Below are positions 1 through 4,198 of a stretch of DNA of 5,304 nucleotides, piece after piece; position 1 is the stretch's first letter, and each line of letters begins with the position of its first letter. Source of the stretch: an uncultured bacterium (GTDB lineage: Bacteria > Patescibacteriota > Minisyncoccia > Phycocordibacterales > UBA918); the NCBI GenBank assembly GCA_913050645.1, contig CAJXAG010000059.1, positions 1 through 5,304 on the forward strand, written 5' to 3'. A program made the position numbers and the translations under genes. Below the pieces are notes generated by a model. It was not told the origin of the DNA. It searched no databases and saw only the letters and a list, made by a program, of their open reading frames with translations.

Positions 1-23
1 ACGGCGTTGCCTTCAAACGTACT

Positions 24-47
24 CTCCGGCTGAAGCCGGAGGTTTTT
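24..47 (+). terminator. Rho-independent terminator of an upstream plus-strand unit
   Basis: A 7-bp GC-rich stem (CTCCGGC at 24-30 with GCCGGAG at 35-41) closes a TGAA loop and is followed by GTTTTT, the classic intrinsic terminator layout reading rightward. It probably ends a plus-strand gene lying left of the window. All three plus frames of bases 1-23 are open for a few codons, and one reaches TGA at 31-33, so a gene tail may be present but cannot be identified. Confidence 0.75.
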
Positions 48-56
48 AGGTGTAAA

Positions 57-84
57 AAACCGCCCAGAGCATTCTGGGCGGTTT
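57..84 (-). terminator. Terminator of the four-helix membrane protein gene, possibly bidirectional
   Basis: A 12-bp perfect stem (57-68 with 73-84, core CCGCCCAGA/TCTGGGCGG) has a 4-nt GCAT loop. On the minus strand it is followed by a run of T (complement of the A run at 54-59), and it lies 6 nt past the TAA stop at 91-93. On the plus strand it is followed by TTTATTCTTTT, so it could also back up the hairpin at 24-47 for convergent transcription. Confidence 0.8.
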
Positions 85-90
85 ATTCTT

Positions 91-648
91 TTATGTAGGC
101 TGTGGTCTTAGGACCGAGGCTCGCCTTTTGCTACGCTTTGCATTCCGACGGAATTCAAGCACCTCAGGCGGGAGTGGCGTACAGGAAAGGAAGTAGTTTA
201 CCGCTCCGTAAGCATAGAGACCGAGAAGTACCGAGAGAAAAAGACCAACAAGCAACCAATGCCCAACAAGCATCATGATTGCTATGATGAAGACTATAAA
301 AACAGTCAAGAATCCTGCGAAGGCGAGGATAGATTCTCGCATAAACTTAGGTGGTTCCGGCATTTTTTCAGTCTGCGTGGCTATATATTTCATTAATGCC
401 CTGTGATTTCTTCTGTCAAACCAGAAGAATGCACTTTGCATAATAATCAGAATGAAAAAGTAATTTTGTTCAAGAACTACAATACACACTGAAAGAAAGG
501 CAGGAATATAGTAAGCAAGCCAGGTCTCAATTTTAGAGATCTCGTATGCCATTTTATAGCAGTTCCTGCCTGTTGCTACCTGTTGATACTCACTGTATGC
601 TTGAATTTTTTTTAGGATCGTGTCATCTACTTTTGACAAACAAACCAT
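91..648 (-). CDS. Hypothetical four-helix membrane protein with CTPLPP motif
   Basis: Not assigned to a named family. The 185-residue product has a short polar N-terminus, then hydrophobic helices at about 43-59, 62-77, 107-128 and 130-153, with a charged loop (DRRNHR, 78-83; EKMPEPPK, 94-101) between the two pairs. After the last helix comes a Cys-Thr-Pro-Leu-Pro-Pro motif at 156-161 and a strongly basic tail (about 167-181). From memory, similar small membrane proteins ending a helix with CTPLPP are common in CPR/Parcubacteria genomes and have no known role. I start at the ATG at 648: AAAGGTGG lies at a normal distance upstream, whereas the in-frame GTG at 657 sits inside that ribosome-binding site. 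The gene is monocistronic, with a promoter at 686-713 and a terminator at 57-84. It is the only gene here with a strong Shine-Dalgarno site on its own transcript. Confidence 0.8.
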   Translation of the reverse strand: MVCLSKVDDTILKKIQAYSEYQQVATGRNCYKMAYEISKIETWLAYYIPAFLSVCIVVLEQNYFFILIIMQSAFFWFDRRNHRALMKYIATQTEKMPEPPKFMRESILAFAGFLTVFIVFIIAIMMLVGHWLLVGLFLSVLLGLYAYGAVNYFLSCTPLPPEVLEFRRNAKRSKRRASVLRPQPT

Positions 649-685
649 ATGCTCCACCTTTCTTTTAAAGTAACAATCTATTGAA

Positions 686-713
686 AATATAGTACAAAGA
701 AACCTAATGTCAA
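686..713 (-). promoter_or_regulatory. Sigma-70-type promoter for the four-helix membrane protein
   Basis: On the minus strand a perfect TTGACA -35 (713-708) is followed after 16 nt by TATATT (691-686), one mismatch from TATAAT. Initiation near 680 would give a leader of about 30 nt carrying AAAGGTGG just before the ATG at 648. This is the best consensus promoter in the window. Confidence 0.75.
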
Positions 714-723
714 GACAAAATGA

Positions 724-769
724 AAGGGCCTACGAAGTAAATGACAAGTCACTTACTTCGTAGGCCCTT
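724..769 (-). terminator. Long perfect hairpin, probable minus-strand terminator
   Basis: A perfect 17-bp stem (724-740 with 753-769) encloses a 12-nt loop. Reading leftward it is followed by TTCATTTTGT, a moderate T-rich tail. Reading rightward there is no T run, so it fits a minus-strand terminator. It lies 245 nt beyond the stop of the PPC gene and ends 10 nt before the -35 box of the next promoter, so it would insulate the two units. It could equally be the 3' end of a small transcript starting near 850. Confidence 0.55.
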
Positions 770-828
770 CCTGTACAACGTAGAGCTTCGGCCCACGCGC
801 CTGTGCCTTTAGTAGCCGCTAAAGACAT
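730..828 (-). CDS. Possible 32-residue small protein, unrecognised
   Basis: The ORF starts at ATG 828 and stops at TAG 732-730, encoding 32 residues that begin MSLAATKGTG and end DLSFTS. No family is recognised. In favour: GGTGGTGAT at 846-838, one mismatch from the extended anti-16S complement GGAGGTGAT, lies 9 nt before the ATG, and a promoter-like TTGACC plus TATA-rich stretch lies at 856-890. Against: the last third of the ORF, including the stop, lies in the 17-bp hairpin at 724-769, which looks like a terminator and constrains the codons. An untranslated small RNA is at least as likely. Confidence 0.25.
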   Translation of the reverse strand: MSLAATKGTGAWAEALRCTGRAYEVSDLSFTS

Positions 829-855
829 AGTATGAATATCACCACCGCGTAAACC

Positions 856-890
856 TATATATATACTCTCATACCAGAAAAAGCGGTCAA
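856..890 (-). promoter_or_regulatory. Weak promoter candidate for a small transcript
   Basis: Minus-strand TTGACC (890-885) is followed after 18-19 nt by an alternating TATATATATA tract (about 865-856). The spacing is slightly long and the exact -10 hexamer is ambiguous. Initiation near 850 would give an RNA of about 130 nt ending at the hairpin 724-769. The AT tract could alternatively be a melting element paired with the neighbouring repeat array. Confidence 0.3.
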
Positions 891-933
891 TACCACACAA
901 GTATGCTGAGTAAACCCTTTAAGTTAGCCATTG

Positions 934-991
934 TGGGGATAACTCGTGGATAAGTACCTGCATAACTCACAGGATAACTATGTGTGGAACT
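934..991. repeat. Phased GATAACT / DnaA-box-like repeat array
   Basis: On the plus strand, GATAACT-type words start at 938 (GATAACT), 949 (GATAAGT), 961 (CATAACT) and 973 (GATAACT), with a degenerate GAACT at 987. Spacings are 11, 12 and 12 nt, about one helical turn. Two copies extend to near-consensus DnaA boxes: TGGGGATAA (934-942) and CGTGGATAA (945-953), each one mismatch from TGTGGATAA. The copy at 969-977 has three mismatches. The array is downstream of the PPC gene and 70-80 bp from an alternating TA tract. It could be a DnaA-binding cluster or sites for another regulator. No dnaA or dnaN gene is visible. Confidence 0.55.
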
Positions 992-1013
992 AGGGGTAAA
1001 AGTATGTTTGTAA

Positions 1014-1439
1014 CTAACTTCCGCATTGTATGAGAAAAAGTCCAATTTCTTCATCAAGCTCGCGCTCGAGGTCTGTAGCATATGCGCGCAGTACCATCTC
1101 AAGTGTTACCCCGACAGTCATCTTCTGTATGTGCCCACCGAATGCCTTATTATCGGTGCCTGAGAAAACACCATGGACATGAACAAATGGTTCGCCGTCC
1201 TTAAGTATCACATTGCCGGTCAGACTAAGCACCTCTACCATAGTGTCATAGTCAGTAAAGTAGTATTTCTTCTCTGAAAGTTCATAGTATCCACAAGTAA
1301 GCTCCTTTACTGCTCCAATACCCGTAAATGATGCATTTTGAATTTCGTGTTCCTTGCAAAACTCGGTGATTGTTTCAACCACCCGCTCACCCGGCTCGAT
1401 CTTAATAATATACGTACTATCGGTTTGTTTGTATTGCAT
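1014..1439 (-). CDS. PPC/DUF296 domain protein
   Basis: The 141-residue product is a single PPC domain (plants and prokaryotes conserved, DUF296), the usual size for the bacterial stand-alone form. Family landmarks in order: a PGE turn at 16-18, the TGIGAV strand at 39-44, GYY at 50-52, EVLSLTGN at 69-76, DGEPFVHVHG at 81-90, and GGH at 101-103. His87, His89 and His103 match the three histidines that bind metal in some bacterial PPC structures. Family knowledge: plant AT-hook proteins carry this domain; the bacterial versions are trimers with no agreed function, often labelled DNA-binding without strong proof. I choose ATG 1439, just after the transporter's stop. A TTG at 1454 would overlap that stop and add five residues. 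There is no well-spaced Shine-Dalgarno, and a 4-nt gap from the upstream gene suggests translational coupling. Confidence 0.88.
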   Translation of the reverse strand: MQYKQTDSTYIIKIEPGERVVETITEFCKEHEIQNASFTGIGAVKELTCGYYELSEKKYYFTDYDTMVEVLSLTGNVILKDGEPFVHVHGVFSGTDNKAFGGHIQKMTVGVTLEMVLRAYATDLERELDEEIGLFLIQCGS

Positions 1440-1443
1440 ATCC

Positions 1444-2217
1444 TTAGATTTCAAACAATGTACCTACGAAGAATGCTACGAACGCAGCAACACCACCCAC
1501 GACGACCACTTCAAACAGAGACTTCCAAAGACCACTACCTACCACTTTCCACTTCATAAGTCCAAGTGAAACAAGTGCAATAAACGTCCCCAGAATGGAG
1601 TATTCAAAAGCCGTTACCGCCGAACCATCCTGCATAAGCATAAACGGCAGCAGCGGAATTGCTCCAAACACAAGAAACGACCCAAACGTCGCCAGTCCTG
1701 CAAAATATTCATTCTCATCGCGAACATCAGGAATCTCAAGCTCATGATTCATCATAAAGTCAGCCCAGTACTCTTCGTTTGTACGGTAGATGTCAGCAAG
1801 CTTAGTTGCTTCTTCTTCTGAGAAACCTTTCTGCATCATGATGGTAACGGTTTCCTGATATTCCATTTCTGGATTCACACGTATCTCGTTCAGTTCTTTA
1901 CCACGGGCACTCCCGTAGAGATCTTTCTCCGAACGAATCGACAGAAAGTTCCCCAACCCCATAGAAACTCCGTCAGCAAAAAGATTGGCAAGACCAAACA
2001 AAAGCACCACTAAAAAAGAAAGCTGTGTCGTTGTTTCGTTTGAAAGTGCTGCCCCAGAAAAACCTGCAACTACCGCAAACGTGGTAACAATACCGTCAAC
2101 TCCTCCATAAATTACCTCTTTAAAATAATCAGCAAACGGTGTTTGCTTGTGTTCGTGTTCCAGGTGGTAGCGCAGCGCTTCCTCACGCTGTTCTTTTGTT
2201 TTTAGTGCTGTATGCAT
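1444..2217 (-). CDS. VIT1/CCC1-family Fe(II)/Mn(II) transporter
   Basis: The 257-residue product is a full-length VIT1/CCC1-type transporter of the membrane. A charged, His/Glu-rich N-terminus (HLEHEH, 18-23) precedes five predicted helices at about 36-56, 67-89, 172-195, 203-221 and 234-255. Helix 1 carries YGGVDGIVTTFAV (37-49) with Asp41. Helix 2 carries ADGVSMGLGNFLS (81-93) with Met86. These match the Asp and Met that line the metal path in plant VIT1. Residues about 97-170 form the Glu-rich cytosolic metal-binding domain (SEKD, ELNEI, MEYQE, GFSEEEA, MNHELEIP), and Pro188 lies in the conserved IPLLP turn. Family role: proton-coupled export of Fe2+ or Mn2+ from the cytosol. The ATG at 2217 has no Shine-Dalgarno but follows a -10 box by 6 nt, which suggests a leaderless mRNA. 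The PPC gene follows 4 nt after the stop. Confidence 0.93.
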   Translation of the reverse strand: MHTALKTKEQREEALRYHLEHEHKQTPFADYFKEVIYGGVDGIVTTFAVVAGFSGAALSNETTTQLSFLVVLLFGLANLFADGVSMGLGNFLSIRSEKDLYGSARGKELNEIRVNPEMEYQETVTIMMQKGFSEEEATKLADIYRTNEEYWADFMMNHELEIPDVRDENEYFAGLATFGSFLVFGAIPLLPFMLMQDGSAVTAFEYSILGTFIALVSLGLMKWKVVGSGLWKSLFEVVVVGGVAAFVAFFVGTLFEI

Positions 2218-2223
2218 GAGGCC

Positions 2224-2232
2224 AGTATACCA
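2224..2232 (-). promoter_or_regulatory. Extended -10 promoter for the VIT transporter (leaderless)
   Basis: Minus-strand TGGTATACT (2232-2224) is an extended -10 element (TGN plus TATACT, one mismatch from TATAAT) with no clear -35. Six bases (GGCCTC) separate it from the ATG at 2217, so initiation at the usual distance falls on the A of the start codon. The element overlaps the left edge of the terminator palindrome 2226-2267. Confidence 0.6.
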
Positions 2233-2267
2233 AAAAGTCGCACCCTTGGGTGCGACTTTTTGGTATA
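2226..2267 (-). terminator. 20-bp perfect inverted repeat, terminator of the sulfur operon
   Basis: Bases 2226-2245 and 2248-2267 are perfect reverse complements around a central TT. The core is AAAAAGTCGCACCC facing GGGTGCGACTTTTT, so both strands present a GC stem flanked by an A run and a T run. It begins 22 nt after the stop of the persulfide dioxygenase gene and would terminate that operon. No opposing gene ends here, so its bidirectional form is not needed for convergence. The outer TATACC/GGTATA ends overlap the -10 box of the next gene. Confidence 0.85.
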
Positions 2268-2289
2268 TCCAGATATGATATTTTGACCA

Positions 2290-3210
2290 TTACTGCTTCT
2301 TTGTCTTTGCAAACACACTATTAACAGGCGTCTTAAGGTATACCTGCCCGTCATTCTCAGCTTCTGGAAGCTGTCCAGCACGCATATTTACCTGAATTGA
2401 AGGAATAATAAGCTTCGGCATACCAAGTTGCTTGTCACGGTCCTCCCGCATGTTCTTAAAGCGGTCAGGCTCGGTCCCTTCTTTAAGGTGTATATTTTCC
2501 TTCCGCTGCTGCGCAACGGTCGTTTCCCACCGATATTCTGTCCGCCCTTCAGGCAAGTAATCATGACACATGAACATGCGCATCTCATCGGGCAGTGCAA
2601 ATATTTTCTGCACTGAGTTAAACATTTCCTGTGCATCTCCTCCCGGAAAATCGACACGCGCTGTTCCAAAGTCAGGCATAAAGAGTGTATCTCCCGCGAA
2701 CACCGCGTCGCCTATGACGTACACCACATCAGCAGGAGTGTGGCCTGGTGTATGCATCACCAAAGCAGGAATGTCTCCCACCGTAAACGTATCGCCATCC
2801 TTCCAAAGACGATCAAACTGACTTCCGTCACGCGCAAACTCAGTGTCAGCATTGAAAACCTTACCGAAGACATTTTGAACCTCAATAATCTTTTCACCGA
2901 TAGCCATCTGCCCACCAAGTTTTTCTTTCAGCATAGGTGCAGCAGAGAGATGATCAGCATGTACATGTGTCTCGAGTATCCACTCAACAGTGTATCCCTT
3001 GTCGTTTATGTACTGAACCATAGCATCCGCGCTATCATAGAACACCTCTGCCCCATGGAGCTCAAAATCCATGACGCTGTCAATAACTGCACACTTTTTA
3101 GTGTTTGTATCAGCGACCACGTAACTTATGGTATTGGTATCGGGATCAAAGAACCCTTGTACCTCTGGTTTATGTGCAAGATACTGCGCGTATTGTGTAT
3201 TGTCTTTCAT
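2290..3210 (-). CDS. Persulfide dioxygenase-type MBL-fold protein (Blh/ETHE1-like)
   Basis: The 306-residue product is a metallo-beta-lactamase-fold protein of the ETHE1/Blh persulfide dioxygenase group. This group uses mononuclear Fe(II) and O2 to oxidise glutathione persulfide or a similar low-molecular-weight persulfide to sulfite. Metal-site motifs: THVHADH (81-87), TPGHT with His157, AGDTLF with Asp174, and FMCHDY with His216. GTARVDFPGGDA (182-193) and the C-terminal block IPSIQVNMRAG followed by VYLKTPVN are typical of the Blh-like branch. The reading frame extends upstream to 3270, but that would overlap the rhodanese gene, and homology starts around Tyr7, so I use ATG 3210. The 16-nt gap after the rhodanese stop has no Shine-Dalgarno, which is odd for an internal operon gene; coupling or a leaderless internal promoter are possible. 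The natural thiol carrier is unknown. Confidence 0.92.
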   Translation of the reverse strand: MKDNTQYAQYLAHKPEVQGFFDPDTNTISYVVADTNTKKCAVIDSVMDFELHGAEVFYDSADAMVQYINDKGYTVEWILETHVHADHLSAAPMLKEKLGGQMAIGEKIIEVQNVFGKVFNADTEFARDGSQFDRLWKDGDTFTVGDIPALVMHTPGHTPADVVYVIGDAVFAGDTLFMPDFGTARVDFPGGDAQEMFNSVQKIFALPDEMRMFMCHDYLPEGRTEYRWETTVAQQRKENIHLKEGTEPDRFKNMREDRDKQLGMPKLIIPSIQVNMRAGQLPEAENDGQVYLKTPVNSVFAKTKKQ

Positions 3211-3226
3211 AGTACGTATATTGTGA

Positions 3227-3748
3227 TTAACGATTCCAGGGCAACTTTGCAAGCATATAGCTGATACCACACCAGCCAGTTACCCCCGCAAATATCAGAC
3301 CTGCTGATACTGCAACCGTAAGATAAATAAAACTTTCATGGACACTTACTGAAAGCATGTAGCCCAACAGCAGCAGCAAACCTGCAGCTATAAAAACCTG
3401 CCGCAGCAGTGGCAAACGCTTGGTCATACTGTTCGTTGGTAACCCTGCAGCATCCCATGCCATGAGTCCCCCTTCGACATTTACCAATTCAGCGGTGACA
3501 CCAAGTGCCTGCAGCTGCTGGACTGCGCGAGCACCTCGTTTTCCGCTGAGACAGTGGACGTATATTGTTTTCTTTCCTTGGAACTCATCGATATGTGAAT
3601 CAATTTCATCAAGCGGCACGCTCCGTACGCCATGTATATGCTTTTCTTTGTATTCTGCGGGGGTGCAGACATTGATAAAGTCCACCGATGTATTGTTTGC
3701 CTCGACCTGTACCACCTCTTTAAATGATTCTACTGATATATGCTTCAT
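3227..3748 (-). CDS. Rhodanese domain fused to DUF2892 membrane segment (YgaP-like)
   Basis: The 173-residue product has a cytosolic rhodanese domain (about 1-105) followed by two helices of DUF2892 (about 116-132 and 140-158), the architecture of E. coli YgaP. The active-site loop is CLSGKR (66-71) with catalytic Cys66. Other rhodanese landmarks are DFINVCTPAEYKEKHIHG (23-40), EGGLMAW (92-98) and GLP (102-104). The C-terminus TGWCG (157-161) and KLPWNR (168-173) is typical of DUF2892. Family role: transfer of sulfane sulfur, via a Cys persulfide, to acceptors such as sulfite or cyanide at the inner face of the membrane. The ATG at 3748 follows the repressor stop by 6 nt, and AAAGGG overlapping that stop is a well-spaced ribosome-binding site. 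Co-transcription with a CsoR-like regulator and a persulfide dioxygenase supports a reactive-sulfur role. Confidence 0.93.
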   Translation of the reverse strand: MKHISVESFKEVVQVEANNTSVDFINVCTPAEYKEKHIHGVRSVPLDEIDSHIDEFQGKKTIYVHCLSGKRGARAVQQLQALGVTAELVNVEGGLMAWDAAGLPTNSMTKRLPLLRQVFIAAGLLLLLGYMLSVSVHESFIYLTVAVSAGLIFAGVTGWCGISYMLAKLPWNR

Positions 3749-3754
3749 ACCTTT

Positions 3755-4009
3755 TTACCCTTTAATCAGCGTTAACAATTGTGTAAACAAGGCCTCATCT
3801 TTGATCTGCTTCTTCTGTATAAAATGAGCCATCAAAAACGTCTCCACAAACTGTTCACGTAAACCTGCAAATGACCGCGAGGCAGAGAGCAGTGTCTTGC
3901 TTGCCTTCAAACAGTCTGGCTCAGACTGAGACACTTCTTCTTTAATAGAAGCGAGCTGTCCCTCAAGCCGGCTTATGTGATCTATAATTTTCTTTCGTTC
4001 TAATTCCAT
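3755..4009 (-). CDS. CsoR/RcnR/FrmR/CstR-family transcriptional repressor
   Basis: The 84-residue all-helical product belongs to the DUF156 repressor family: HISRLEGQLASI (11-22) is the helix-1 signature (RxxGQ), followed by DC at 32-33 and GLREQFVETF at 49-58. Aligned by eye with FrmR and CsoR, the three sensor positions are Cys33, Phe58 and His62. Copper CsoR has Cys-His-Cys, sulfide-sensing CstR has two Cys, and nickel RcnR uses His3, Cys, His and His; residue 3 here is Leu. The set therefore matches none of the characterised classes, and Cys33 is the only cysteine in the protein. Operon position ahead of a rhodanese and a persulfide dioxygenase resembles cst operons and favours persulfide sensing, while His62 leaves metal sensing open. 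The ATG lies 6 nt after a TATACT -10 box, with no Shine-Dalgarno, so the mRNA is probably leaderless. It probably represses its own operon. Confidence 0.9.
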   Translation of the reverse strand: MELERKKIIDHISRLEGQLASIKEEVSQSEPDCLKASKTLLSASRSFAGLREQFVETFLMAHFIQKKQIKDEALFTQLLTLIKG

Positions 4010-4015
4010 GCCACA

Positions 4016-4024
4016 AGTATAGCA
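4016..4024 (-). promoter_or_regulatory. Extended -10 promoter of the repressor operon (leaderless)
   Basis: Minus-strand TGCTATACT (4024-4016) matches TGN plus TATACT. Six bases (TGTGGC) separate it from the ATG at 4009, so the transcript should start at or next to the start codon. There is no convincing -35; with 17-18 nt spacing the candidates are TGGTAA or CTGGTA. The candidate operator at 4024-4040 fills the spacer. Confidence 0.6.
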
Positions 4025-4040
4025 TACCCCCTACCCTATT
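4024..4040. promoter_or_regulatory. Candidate operator for the CsoR-like repressor
   Basis: The plus strand reads ATACCCCCTACCCTATT, i.e. two C tracts of five and three bases flanked by TA steps. CsoR-family operators are typically TA-flanked G/C tracts (ATACCCC-like half-sites). Here the two tracts are in direct rather than inverted orientation. The site lies between the -10 and the expected -35 of the repressor operon, where binding would block RNA polymerase. Assignment rests on position and composition only. Confidence 0.5.
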
Positions 4041-4160
4041 ACCAGTATAAAGGAAGGACACCGATGGTGTGAAGCTGGTGTGCGCAAACGATGAATCTTT
4101 GAGACCACTGGTCAGCCGATGCAAGCCAAACGCCTTCGCCTTATAAGGTTGTAAAATAAC
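4041..4160 (+). other. Gene-free divergent spacer, possible small RNA
   Basis: No credible protein gene lies here, yet a plus-strand terminator (4161-4191) follows, so a short plus-strand transcript is possible. TATAAA at 4046-4051 could be its -10, although no -35 is evident, and a 5-bp ACACC/GGTGT hairpin lies at 4058-4070. A 22-codon GTG-initiated frame (4079-4147) ends at TAA, with no ribosome-binding site. Its translation resembles antisense-tRNA artefacts, but the opposite strand does not fold as a tRNA. Confidence 0.25.
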
Positions 4161-4191
4161 AAACCCTAGCTATGAGCTGGGGTTTATTTTT
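4161..4191 (+). terminator. Intrinsic terminator abutting the BI-1 promoter
   Basis: An 11-bp stem (4161-4171 with 4175-4185, one T-G wobble) closes a 3-nt ATG loop and is followed by ATTTTT. It lies between two divergent genes, where neither gene needs a terminator, and ends 1 nt before the TATAAT at 4193. Reading leftward the tail is GTTATTTT, so weak activity on the minus strand is possible. Confidence 0.7.
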
Positions 4192-4192
4192 G

Positions 4193-4198
4193 TATAAT
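4193..4198 (+). promoter_or_regulatory. Consensus TATAAT -10 box upstream of the BI-1 gene
   Basis: A perfect TATAAT follows directly on the terminator T run. No -35 is evident because the terminator hairpin occupies that position. Initiation near 4205 would leave a leader of about 66 nt before the ATG at 4271, containing a 15-residue ORF (4209-4256) that begins 4 nt from the predicted start. Confidence 0.5.

Noticed and set aside
1..33. 3' end of a plus-strand coding sequence
   Set aside because: One frame reaches TGA at 31-33 inside the terminator loop, but ten codons are too few to identify a gene or choose a frame.
1440..1454. TTG start for the PPC protein
   Set aside because: It overlaps the transporter stop, uses a rarer codon and adds five residues without family support; ATG 1439 is simpler, though not proven.
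2740..3264. Long plus-strand ORF of 174 codons opposite the persulfide dioxygenase gene
   Set aside because: It is a shadow of a gene with clear catalytic motifs; the translation shows no domain and no ribosome-binding site.
3211..3270. N-terminal extension of the persulfide dioxygenase
   Set aside because: The 20 extra residues have no family similarity and would overlap the rhodanese C-terminus; the ATG at 3210 fits the family start.
3420..3827. Plus-strand ORF of 135 codons opposite the rhodanese and repressor genes
   Set aside because: It spans the antisense of two well-supported genes and their junction; no recognisable protein features.
4061..4150. tRNA-like or antisense-tRNA-like sequence on the minus strand
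   Set aside because: The plus-strand translation (ending KPNAFAL) resembles spurious peptides read from antisense tRNAs, but no acceptor, anticodon or T stem of proper length can be formed and no GTTC-type T loop is correctly placed.
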